A stretch of 28,278 nucleotides of DNA, taken from CAG-390 sp045541375. GTDB taxonomy: Bacteria; Bacillota; Clostridia; Oscillospirales; CAG-272. Under the pieces are notes generated by a model. The model searched no databases. It was not told where the DNA came from and saw only the letters and a list, made by a program, of their open reading frames with translations. Where the stretch lies: assembly GCA_045541375.1 (NCBI GenBank), contig JAZQJB010000056.1, forward strand, positions 1 to 28,278, in the 5' to 3' direction. A program made the translations under genes and the position numbers. Positions within the stretch are counted from its first letter, which is position 1. The number at the start of each line of letters is the position of its first letter. Shown here in pieces: positions 1-7,025 of the stretch.

Positions 1-183
1 CCAAGCCGCAGGCTTGGTATGGAATCACGCGTCAGCGTGTATGGAATCGCCTCAGGCGTATGGCATCACCGAAGGTGTATTTTCTGCGGCTTGATGCCAT
101 ACAATACTGTATATTGATTCCATACGCTTATCAGCGATTCCATACCGCAACAAGTTGCGGATGATATGCACGCCTTCGGCGTG
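1..183. repeat. Intergenic hairpin array 1 (mini-hairpins joined by a 9-base connector)
   Basis: Eight short perfect hairpins lie almost end to end: 1-17, 26-39, 48-58, 67-77, 102-116, 125-136, 145-160 and 169-183, with stems of 4-7 bp and mostly 2-5 base loops. They are joined by a 9-base connector, TATGGAATC, at 18-26 and 40-48 (variant TATGGCATC at 59-67). The same connector appears inverted as GATGCCATA at 93-101 and GATTCCATA at 116-124 and 136-144. The element is therefore one long imperfect inverted repeat with hairpins branching off it. No coding frame in it looks real. It resembles a non-autonomous palindromic repeat family, but I cannot name one. It has the same design as 14404-14580. 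Its left edge may extend beyond the window. Confidence 0.8.
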
Positions 184-208
184 ATTTAGTTGCGAAAAAT
201 GCTAAGAC

Positions 209-250
209 AAATACCGCCAAGCGTCATTCCTGCGCTTGGCGGTATTTTTT
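209..250 (-). terminator. Intrinsic terminator of the sigma factor gene
   Basis: A perfect 15-bp stem (209-223 with 233-247) has a 9-base loop and begins at the stop codon of the minus-strand sigma factor gene. The T-run is stronger on the plus strand (245-250) than on the minus strand (TTTGTCTT), so it may work in both directions and also insulate the gene from hairpin array 1. Confidence 0.75.
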
Positions 251-1914
251 CAATTCGGGAATATCAGCGTTGTCAAAGCTTTTCTCTGCCCTTCTGTGGG
301 TGGATGCATCTTTCCGTTATTCAAAAGTGCAACAATACAATGAAGAAGGAACCAGCCGTCGGAGTGGAAAACAAACTGCAATTCATACTCCTTGACCTTT
401 CGCATATGAGTGGGTACCGAATCAAGAACGGCAGCAACATAAGGTTTCTTTATTTCATCAAATGTCTCGCGATACTTGATCTTGAGCTTTTCGCCAACGC
501 TCAGAAGCTTATTCTTGATCTCATTATTCGCAAGAATAACTATCTGCCAAGCAGATTTGAATTTTCCCTCATAATCGCCGTTGGTTTTAACATAACCCCT
601 CTCCGCGAGAAAAGCATATTCATCTCTTGAAAGCACTCCGGCTTCGTTCTCGCGGTCAAAAAGTGAAAGAACGCTCTGGGTCTCATCTGCCAGAATGTAT
701 CCGTGATGCTCACCGCGGTCGCTCCACTCGCTGTCGATCTGCCAAAGGCAATAATTCCTGTTGCCACCCCACATCGGACCGCACCAATTTCTCATATGGA
801 CATAATCTTTTGGCAGTTTAATGTTGTCGTCGACAACGGTGGCATGAACGATATTGTGTCCTCCGTCGGGCCTGATGGTTGCGACCTCCTCGAATTTGAT
901 GCTTTCATCCATAAGAGCCTCACCCGAGCGTGCCGCAATAAAGGGGATCAGCGCCCATAGCAGGAAGTTGTGATCTCCGCGCGGACTTTCGGTAAGCGAT
1001 ATCGCGTCGTCGGTTTGTCCGCACCAAATATCGGGATCATCCAAGAGTCCGGAGGAAGTCAATTCGTCATAAAGATCGTTCGCAAACAGGTTCGCCGCCC
1101 GCTTATACATCGCATCCTTCATTTTCAAAAGCTCTGCCTCGGGCTCGCTGATGATGAAATTAACAATATATCCGTCTTTTCTTGAACACAAAAGCCCGAA
1201 TTCCTCGAGTGCTTCGATCTCGCTTTCGACAAAAACGGGTGAAACTCCGAGATCATCCGCGATCTCATTTACACTTTTTGCACGATTGCGAACGCAGTAG
1301 CAAATATTCTGCGCAAGTGCCGAACGGAGATAATCCGTTGCGCTTTTCGATCCGGAATTGCCGTTTATTCCAACGGCGCAAAATCTTATGGGATTAAACT
1401 TCAATTCACTTGTTTTTCTCATAGTACTCATACCTCTTTTCAATTCTTTTTTGGCTTCAAACAAGTGCCACTTGACCGTGCCGAGAGGAATATCGAGCTC
1501 TTTTGCAATTTCCGCCTGCTTGCGATTTTCGAAATAATATGCAATTATGATCCTTCGCTGCAGCTTCGAAAGATATGCGATCTCGCTCTGCAGGCGGCGG
1601 ATCGCCTCGCACTCATCGTCTTCGCCGAACGCATCGGGATCGGTGAGCGTCTCCGCAACATCATCCAGCGGAACGCCTACGGTGCTTTTAGCAGTATCGC
1701 GATAGTAATTGCTCAGCGTATTGTGCGCGATCGCCCAGATAAACTTGCCCGTATCTTCAATGTCATCCTTGACGAGGAGCGCCCGGAACGCCCGGAACAC
1801 TATCTCTTGCGAAAGATCCTCCGCATCCTGCTCGTTTTTGCACCGCTTCAGCGCAAATCCGAATATTGGTTTCAGATATTCAGTTATTATATTTTCGGCT
1901 TCTTGTCTGTTCAC
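250..1914 (-). CDS. ECF-type sigma-70 factor with a long C-terminal extension
   Basis: Predicted 554-residue sigma factor, about three times the usual ECF length. Residues about 10-75 are sigma region 2 (acidic DAEDLSQEIVFRAFR segment, then the aromatic-rich FIWAIAHNTLSNYYRD segment). Residues about 104-160 are region 4, with helix-turn-helix QAEIAKELDIPLGTVKWHL. Residues about 195-255 look like a winged helix (SVNEIADDLGVSPVFVESEIEALEEFG). The last ~300 residues match no family I recognise and hold a Trp/Cys/Gly-rich patch (WCGPMWGGNRNYCLW). No convincing membrane segment is present. The start is GTG at 1914, chosen for the GAGGTGAGG ribosome site just upstream. A divergent promoter lies at 1985-2013. 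No anti-sigma gene is adjacent, so the extension may itself be the sensor; that is inference. It could instead be a sigma-like transcription activator. Confidence 0.8.
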   Translation of the reverse strand: MNRQEAENIITEYLKPIFGFALKRCKNEQDAEDLSQEIVFRAFRALLVKDDIEDTGKFIWAIAHNTLSNYYRDTAKSTVGVPLDDVAETLTDPDAFGEDDECEAIRRLQSEIAYLSKLQRRIIIAYYFENRKQAEIAKELDIPLGTVKWHLFEAKKELKRGMSTMRKTSELKFNPIRFCAVGINGNSGSKSATDYLRSALAQNICYCVRNRAKSVNEIADDLGVSPVFVESEIEALEEFGLLCSRKDGYIVNFIISEPEAELLKMKDAMYKRAANLFANDLYDELTSSGLLDDPDIWCGQTDDAISLTESPRGDHNFLLWALIPFIAARSGEALMDESIKFEEVATIRPDGGHNIVHATVVDDNIKLPKDYVHMRNWCGPMWGGNRNYCLWQIDSEWSDRGEHHGYILADETQSVLSLFDRENEAGVLSRDEYAFLAERGYVKTNGDYEGKFKSAWQIVILANNEIKNKLLSVGEKLKIKYRETFDEIKKPYVAAVLDSVPTHMRKVKEYELQFVFHSDGWFLLHCIVALLNNGKMHPPTEGQRKALTTLIFPN

Positions 1915-1984
1915 TTGTCCTCACCTCTTGAAAGCTTTCACCCATATAGACACGAAAATCTGAAAAGGTTGGTACTTTTTTATA

Positions 1985-2013
1985 ATTATATCATATTTTT
2001 CGAAAATTGTCCA
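1985..2013 (-). promoter_or_regulatory. Promoter of the sigma factor gene
   Basis: Minus strand: -35 TGGACA (2013-2008), 17-base spacer ending in ATGA, and -10 TATAAT (1990-1985). The TG one base before the -10 makes an extended -10. It lies about 70 bases upstream of the GTG start and reads away from the promoter of the ceramidase-like gene. Confidence 0.75.
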
Positions 2014-2033
2014 CTCCGCGCGCTGTTTTCGTC

Positions 2034-2062
2034 TTGACAATTGCGAACAAAACAATTATAAT
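2034..2062 (+). promoter_or_regulatory. Consensus promoter of the ceramidase-like gene
   Basis: Perfect TTGACA (2034-2039), 17-base spacer and perfect TATAAT (2057-2062), followed by GGAGGT at 2081-2086 and ATG at 2093. This is a full match to the housekeeping consensus, so strong constitutive expression is expected unless repressed. Confidence 0.85.
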
Positions 2063-2092
2063 ATAATCAATAAATCAAACGGAGGTCATGCC

Positions 2093-3571
2093 ATGGCAAG
2101 ACTCAAATTCGGTTGGGGCGAGGTTTCGCTCATTCCCGAGGGTAAAAAGATAAATTTAGCGGGACAGTTTTATGAAAGGATCACGGACGAGGTGCGCGAT
2201 CCGATCTCGGTCACCGCGCTTGCGGTCGAGAGCGAGGATATCGCCATCTTCTGTGCCTGCGATCTCGTGAGCACCAGCTTTGCTTTGCTTGAAACTGCAA
2301 GAAATATACTCAAAAAAATCGAAGGATTCCCCTATGACAAGGTGATCGTCAGCGCGATCCATTCGCACACGTCGCTTTCTTATGCGCGTGCCGATGATTC
2401 TTACGGCAGCACGCTTGACGTGCTCTCGAAATACACTCCCGAGGGCATCGGATATGACGAGTTCGCAAAGGACGACTCGGGCGACCTGCTTGACGGCGAG
2501 GCGGCTCACGCTTTTTTGGCGCAAAAGATTGCAGAGGCTGCCCTGCTTGCTTACAATGACCTTAAATTCGGCAAATATGCCGCGGGATTCGGCCGCGCGG
2601 CTGTCGGAATGTGCCGCCGCGTTTGCTACGACGACGGAAGCGCGAAGATGTGGGGCGACACGAATTTCGCGAACTTCACCGAGCTTGAGGGCGGGAACGA
2701 CAGCGGAATCGAGATGCTTTTCATCACCGACGAGACCGAAAAGCTCACGGGTGTCGTTGCCAATCTCGCCTGCCCCTCGCAGGTGCTTGAGCACAGAAAT
2801 ATCATCTCCGCTGATTTCTGGGGCGACGTCAAAAAGAACCTCCGCGCGAAATTCGGCGAAGGCATCTTCCTGCTCCCTCTCTGCTCTGCCGCAGGCGACC
2901 AGTGCCCGCGCGATATGATCCGTTGGGTCGAGCCCGAAAGCCCGATCAATGACCCCAACATAATCCGCGAAAACGTGCCCGTGCGCCGTGCCGATCCTTC
3001 GATGTTCGACGAAAAGGGCTGTGTCCGCGCTGCACGCAGGATCACGGACGAGATCCTTTACGCTTATGACGAGATCGATTCATACACCGATGAGGCAGAA
3101 TTTGCGCATAAAGTCATCGATCTTGACATTCCCCTCCGCCGCGTGACTATCGAGGAAAAAGACCGCGCACTTGAGGCGATCAAGTCCTTCTTCGAAAAAC
3201 ACACGGGTGATCTCACCTTCAAGGATAACGCCGCTATGCACGTCCACGCGGGAACCGTGGCAAGATACGAGGTTCAGCAGACCGTTGACACCGACCCGAT
3301 CGAGATACACATCCTCCGCCTTGGCGACATTGCCTTTGCGACCAACCCCTACGAGCTTTTCCTTGATTACGGCAACCGAATCCGCTCGCGCAGTCGTGCG
3401 GCACAGACCTTCCTCATTCAGCTCTGCTGCGGAAGCAAGGGCTATCTGCCGACCGAAAAAGCGGAAAAGGGCGGTCATTACTCGGCATACGTTTCAAGCG
3501 GAACCGCGGGACACGAGGGCGGAGATCTTCTCGTCCGCAAGACACTTACGGAAATCAATAAGATGTTTTAA
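2093..3571 (+). CDS. Neutral/alkaline ceramidase N-terminal-like protein (putative hydrolase)
   Basis: 492 residues resembling the N-terminal catalytic domain of neutral/alkaline non-lysosomal ceramidases (PF04734-like). Seen: an opening GWGEVSLIP strand, a zinc-site-like HSHTS at 90-94, SADFWGD at 239-245 and SAAGDQCPR at 265-273, matching the family's G-x-x-GD-x-x-P motif. The second zinc His expected in a family segment like N-x-A-x-HP is absent: the sequence reads NLACPSQ at 224-230. There is no signal peptide or C-terminal Ig-like domain, so the protein is shorter than true ceramidases (~650-700 residues) and probably cytosolic. It is a single-gene unit between a consensus promoter and a terminator. 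The substrate is unknown; ceramide is unlikely given the location and the altered site. Confidence 0.65.
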   Translation: MARLKFGWGEVSLIPEGKKINLAGQFYERITDEVRDPISVTALAVESEDIAIFCACDLVSTSFALLETARNILKKIEGFPYDKVIVSAIHSHTSLSYARADDSYGSTLDVLSKYTPEGIGYDEFAKDDSGDLLDGEAAHAFLAQKIAEAALLAYNDLKFGKYAAGFGRAAVGMCRRVCYDDGSAKMWGDTNFANFTELEGGNDSGIEMLFITDETEKLTGVVANLACPSQVLEHRNIISADFWGDVKKNLRAKFGEGIFLLPLCSAAGDQCPRDMIRWVEPESPINDPNIIRENVPVRRADPSMFDEKGCVRAARRITDEILYAYDEIDSYTDEAEFAHKVIDLDIPLRRVTIEEKDRALEAIKSFFEKHTGDLTFKDNAAMHVHAGTVARYEVQQTVDTDPIEIHILRLGDIAFATNPYELFLDYGNRIRSRSRAAQTFLIQLCCGSKGYLPTEKAEKGGHYSAYVSSGTAGHEGGDLLVRKTLTEINKMF

Positions 3572-3575
3572 TAAG

Positions 3576-3606
3576 AAAAGCAGAGGCTAAGCCTCTGCTT
3601 TTCATT
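3576..3606. terminator. Bidirectional intrinsic terminator
   Basis: A 12-bp stem (3576-3587 with 3591-3602) with a 3-base loop lies between the convergent ceramidase-like and SDR genes. A-rich left and T-rich right flanks allow termination on both strands. Confidence 0.85.
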
Positions 3607-3620
3607 ATAAATAACAGTAA

Positions 3621-4406
3621 TTATCTTACCATTGTAGCTCCGCCGTTTACACAGAAAATCTGACCGTTGATATAGCGAGAGCCCTCGGATGCGAGGAATA
3701 CCATAATAGGTGCGCAATCGCGCTCAGCGTCGCCCATCATACCGTCGATAGGATAGCGGCGCTTGAGTCCCTCAAGGTGCATAGCCTTAACCGCGGGATC
3801 AACGGTTGCAAGCCACTGCTCGTACATCTCCGTTCTGATAGTGGGGTTTACGCAGTTTGTGCGCACGTTGGATTCAATGCCCCATTCCATAGCAATCGAA
3901 CGGCTCCAGCCGAGAACCGCTGCCTTGGAAGCCGCGTACATTGCGCCATTGGGCATACCGGAAAGAGCAACGTCGGATGCATAGTTGATAATAGATCCTT
4001 CAACGCCGTTTGCCTTGAAAATCTTGTAAGCAGCCTGATTGGTATATACGGTACCGTATACATTTACGTCCATAAGGAACTCGGTGCTTTCTTTGGTATA
4101 ATCGGTTGCTGCCATATTAGCCTCAACACCTGCTATGTTTGCAAGAACGTCAAGACCGCCAAGAATCTCCATCGCCTTTGCAAAAAATTCATCAACAGCC
4201 TCCTTGGATGCGATATTGCAATTAATATAGGTTGCTTTTCCGGGGAATCCGAGGGAATTGACCTTCTCTTCTGTCTCCTTGCCGCGGACATCATTGGTTC
4301 CGCAGAACACTACCTGCGCACCCTCTTTTACGTAGAGCTTAACTGTTGCGGCACCGATACCTCTGGTTCCGCCGGATACAATTATTTTTTTGTTTTCGAG
4401 TTGCAT
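3621..4406 (-). CDS. SDR-family NAD(P)-dependent oxidoreductase
   Basis: 261-residue classical short-chain dehydrogenase. Rossmann glycine motif GGTRGIG at 12-18, NIAG at 90-93, structural Asn115, catalytic Ser144 (NYASD) and the YxxxK pair Tyr157/Lys161, then a C-terminal NGQIFCVNGGATMVR tail typical of 3-ketoacyl reductase or sugar/polyol dehydrogenase relatives. Length is normal and the catalytic residues are complete. AAGGAG sits upstream of the ATG. It is divergent from the TetR gene, and a dyad at 4438-4453 lies between their -10 boxes, so TetR probably controls it. The substrate cannot be read from the sequence. Confidence 0.85.
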   Translation of the reverse strand: MQLENKKIIVSGGTRGIGAATVKLYVKEGAQVVFCGTNDVRGKETEEKVNSLGFPGKATYINCNIASKEAVDEFFAKAMEILGGLDVLANIAGVEANMAATDYTKESTEFLMDVNVYGTVYTNQAAYKIFKANGVEGSIINYASDVALSGMPNGAMYAASKAAVLGWSRSIAMEWGIESNVRTNCVNPTIRTEMYEQWLATVDPAVKAMHLEGLKRRYPIDGMMGDAERDCAPIMVFLASEGSRYINGQIFCVNGGATMVR

Positions 4407-4434
4407 TTACTTTTTCTCCTTTTTATGATATAAT
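4406..4434 (+). promoter_or_regulatory. Promoter of the TetR gene
   Basis: TTTACT (4406-4411), 17-base spacer ending in ATGA, and TATAAT (4429-4434). The predicted start point falls on the dyad at 4438-4453. The -35 is only a 4/6 match; the extended -10 TG compensates. Confidence 0.6.
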
Positions 4435-4437
4435 ATA

Positions 4438-4453
4438 GTAAGCGCTGTCTTAC
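4438..4453. promoter_or_regulatory. Candidate TetR operator between divergent promoters
   Basis: The inverted repeat GTAAG-N6-CTTAC lies between the plus-strand -10 (4429-4434) of the TetR gene and a minus-strand extended -10 (TGGTATTAT, hexamer 4469-4464) of the SDR gene. This placement would let one bound dimer repress both genes. Confidence 0.6.
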
Positions 4454-4534
4454 GACCATAAATATAATACCATAATTTCAGATAAAAATAAAGTATTTTG
4501 TTCGTCAGTGAAACAAATCGCGGGAGATTGTATC

Positions 4535-5053
4535 ATGAAAGAAGTAATGAGCGTTAACGAAACCGTACGAGAGGCGCTTGCTATCGCGCTTTTAAAACTT
4601 ATGAAATCACAGGAGTTCGCCAAAATCACGGTAAGCGACATCGTCAGAGTCGCAGGTGTGGGCAGAAGCAGCTTTTACCGCAATTTTGATAGCAAGGAAG
4701 ACCTTATATGCAGCTATATCACCGATCTCTACCGCGAAAGATTCGAAAGCCGTGAGATTCCCGTACGTTTGTACGGTAGCGGTAATATTGAGGAATTTCT
4801 CACCCCGAGGTTCAATTTCATTAAAGAACACGAAGATATATTCAAAACTCTCCACAGACAAAACATGCTCTACAACTTTTTTATCATGATAGAAAACGAC
4901 ATCGTTCCCATCCTTTGCGGGCATAACGCGGAATCGCCTTATATCCGCGCCATGTTTTCAGGGTCATGCGCCGGAGTTGCCCGTCTCTGGATCGAACATG
5001 ATTTTGCTGAAAGTGTTGAAGAAATGGTCAACCTATTTGCATATCTGCTATAA
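4535..5053 (+). CDS. TetR/AcrR-family transcriptional regulator
   Basis: 172 residues from ATG 4535. Residues about 8-54 are the TetR DNA-binding domain, with helix-turn-helix ITVSDIVRVAGVGRSSFYRNFDSK; the rest is an all-helical ligand/dimer domain (family not resolved). ATG 4535 is preferred over the in-frame GTG at 4508 because CGGGAGA lies 9-15 bases upstream of the ATG, while no ribosome site precedes the GTG. It is divergent from the SDR gene and shares the dyad at 4438-4453, so it is probably a local autorepressor. The ligand is unknown. Confidence 0.85.
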   Translation: MKEVMSVNETVREALAIALLKLMKSQEFAKITVSDIVRVAGVGRSSFYRNFDSKEDLICSYITDLYRERFESREIPVRLYGSGNIEEFLTPRFNFIKEHEDIFKTLHRQNMLYNFFIMIENDIVPILCGHNAESPYIRAMFSGSCAGVARLWIEHDFAESVEEMVNLFAYLL

Positions 5054-5060
5054 CAAAATG

Positions 5061-5093
5061 AACCGCCGCAGTGCTGAACCGCGGCGGTTGTTT
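5061..5093. terminator. Intrinsic terminator between TetR and nanA
   Basis: A 9-bp GC-rich stem (5061-5069 with 5081-5089) has an 11-base loop and a T-rich tail on each side. It lies between two convergent genes and probably serves both. Confidence 0.75.
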
Positions 5094-5097
5094 ATTG

Positions 5098-5979
5098 TTA
5101 GCCTTTATAAATATAAGGCACGATCTCTTTTGCGATAATCGCCTTTTCCTCGTCGGTGGGAACCGAGAAAGGCTTGCGGCAGTTGCCGAAGTTCATTCCG
5201 ATCTGATTGAGAACTTCCTTCTCCGCCTGCATTACGCCGACCTTGCAGAGGATCGCGATGATGCGGTTGACTTCCTTTTGAAGCTGTTGTGCCTCGGCGA
5301 TCTTGCTTTCGGCAAAGAGCGCACGGATCTTGACGAACTTATCCGCCATGAAGTTATAAGTACTTCCGACACCGCCGTCCGCGCCCATCGAAAGGCCGCA
5401 GAGGAACATCTCGTCAAAGCCGTTGTAAACGACCTTGTCGGGGAACGCCGCTTTGCATTGCTCGAGCATAAAGAAGTCGTTCGAGGTGAATTTCAGACCG
5501 ACAAACTTATCATCCGAGAGAAATTTCGCCATCTCCGAGATGCCCATATTTACGCCCGAAAACGCGGGGAAATGATAAACGAGCATTGGGATCGACGAGC
5601 CTTCCGCAAGTCGGAAATAATAATCCTTGATCTCATTAAAGCTGAACTTGTAATAGAAGGGCGCAACTGATGAAATAGCATCGTAGCCGAGGGCATTTGC
5701 GTGATCGGCAAGAGTGTGCGCCTCGTCCTCGGAGATCGAGCCGATATGCGCGATCAAAGTCTTTTCGGGAGCCGTAGCCTTGACGATATCCATGACCTGT
5801 TTGCGCTCCTCTGTGGTGAGGAGGAATGCCTCAGCGGTGCTTCCGCAGACGTAAAAGCCGTCCGCACCCATTGCTACGTTGTGCTTGACAAGCGCCTCGA
5901 GCGCCTTTTCGTTGATCTTGTTATTATCATCAAACGGGGTCAGAAGCGCGGTAAAAATACCCTTGAATTTTTCCTGCAT
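5098..5979 (-). CDS. nanA: N-acetylneuraminate lyase (class I aldolase, DapA/NanA family)
   Basis: 293 residues, the normal family length. It should cleave sialic acid to N-acetylmannosamine and pyruvate in the cytosol. NanA-type markers: GSTAEAF at 46-52 (carboxylate-binding Ser/Thr), Tyr135 in VYHFPAFSG, Schiff-base Lys163 in GLKFTSND, and NGFDE at 186-190 as in characterised lyases. A dihydrodipicolinate synthase would differ around these positions. It is last in a minus-strand operon, 8 bases after the sialidase-like gene. No nanE or nanK lies in the window, so the next steps must be encoded elsewhere. A lyase for another 2-keto-3-deoxy sugar acid remains possible. Confidence 0.82.
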   Translation of the reverse strand: MQEKFKGIFTALLTPFDDNNKINEKALEALVKHNVAMGADGFYVCGSTAEAFLLTTEERKQVMDIVKATAPEKTLIAHIGSISEDEAHTLADHANALGYDAISSVAPFYYKFSFNEIKDYYFRLAEGSSIPMLVYHFPAFSGVNMGISEMAKFLSDDKFVGLKFTSNDFFMLEQCKAAFPDKVVYNGFDEMFLCGLSMGADGGVGSTYNFMADKFVKIRALFAESKIAEAQQLQKEVNRIIAILCKVGVMQAEKEVLNQIGMNFGNCRKPFSVPTDEEKAIIAKEIVPYIYKG

Positions 5980-5987
5980 AATTCACC

Positions 5988-7025
5988 TCAAAAAACATTT
6001 TTTGTTGTGTTTTCGTTCTCGGGAAGGAGAACGTCTTCGGGATAAAAACTGTATCCGCGGATGAACGCCTTGTCGGCATCATCCTTGATATAGTTGACGA
6101 CGTAGATCTCGCCGTCCTCAAACTGCACCCAACCCGTGTAGCCAAGGTCGGGGCTGGGATTGCGGTCATAATCGAGCGGCACAACGCGGAGGCGCTGTTC
6201 CCTTCTGCCCGTGGCTTCGATGCTGTCGCGGCTCATAAACGCGGCGAAGGTATTCTGCGTTCCCGAAGGTATATAGCGGTAGGTGACCATAACTCTGCCA
6301 TCCGCAAGGAAACCCGAAACCGGGCGATGTCCGCTGTCCATCGAAGTATTGTATATCTCCGACCAGGTCTCTCCGCCGTCGGCGGAGAGGACCTTGAGGA
6401 TCGGATGACCCTTGACGGAATTTTCACGAAGGTATGCCACGAGCTTATCTTCCTCATATTCGAGGATCGATACCTCGCAGAGGTTATATTTCGGATCGGC
6501 GGCAACAGTCACTCGGTCGGACCAAGTCTTTCCGCCATCGTCGCTGTACCAAAGATACTGCTCGAGCTTGTTTGTTTCCGGCGACTTGAAATGAGCCGCA
6601 ACGATGAGTCTGCCGCTTTGGAGCTGACGGTATTTGTCGGGAACAATTCCGCAGAACGGAAGTCTGATCGGATCGCTCCAACTCTCGCCCTCGCTGTCAC
6701 CAAGCCAGAGCCAGTTTTCAGCAGCACGGTTTTCGTTTTCAAAAACCTTGTCGCAGATGATGGCAAGACTGCCGTCATTCAGCTTCGATATACGCGCGCA
6801 GTTGAAATACTCGTTCGCGTGTCCTTTTTCGGTGAGCGGCTTCTTTTGCGACCAGGTCCTGCCGCGGTCAAGGCTTTCGGTGATCATCACGCGCGCCGCC
6901 TCGCGGTTCTTGTGATGCTCGCATTCCGAGAATACGCAGATCAGCTTTCCGCCGTCGGTGAGCACCACGTCGGGCCAAGCCTCGTATATCGAATCGTCGC
7001 GGCTGACGTTGTATTTTTTAATCAT
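5988..7025 (-). CDS. Asp-box (BNR) sialidase-family protein, probably cytosolic
   Basis: 345 residues. Three clean Asp-boxes, SLDRGRTW (51-58), SDDGGKTW (161-168) and SADGGETW (214-221), and a degenerate one near 110-117 indicate a six-bladed sialidase-type propeller. Candidate substrate Arg residues are Arg45, Arg200 (YLREN) and Arg234 or Arg250; I cannot assign the catalytic triad firmly. There is no signal peptide, so it acts inside the cell on imported short glycans, or is a propeller lectin/esterase-like relative. Its ATG directly follows the stop of the upstream esterase gene, implying translational coupling. Neighbouring nanA supports a role in sialic-acid release. Confidence 0.72.
   Translation of the reverse strand: MIKKYNVSRDDSIYEAWPDVVLTDGGKLICVFSECEHHKNREAARVMITESLDRGRTWSQKKPLTEKGHANEYFNCARISKLNDGSLAIICDKVFENENRAAENWLWLGDSEGESWSDPIRLPFCGIVPDKYRQLQSGRLIVAAHFKSPETNKLEQYLWYSDDGGKTWSDRVTVAADPKYNLCEVSILEYEEDKLVAYLRENSVKGHPILKVLSADGGETWSEIYNTSMDSGHRPVSGFLADGRVMVTYRYIPSGTQNTFAAFMSRDSIEATGRREQRLRVVPLDYDRNPSPDLGYTGWVQFEDGEIYVVNYIKDDADKAFIRGYSFYPEDVLLPENENTTKNVF

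Noticed and set aside
1..183. CRISPR array
   Set aside because: Repeats are 9 bases, change orientation midway, and the intervals are self-complementary hairpins rather than unique spacers; no cas genes are present.
5098..5979. Dihydrodipicolinate synthase (dapA)
   Set aside because: The residues GSTAEAF, VYHFPAFSG, GLKFTS and NGFDE, and the sialidase-like neighbour, fit neuraminate lyase better.
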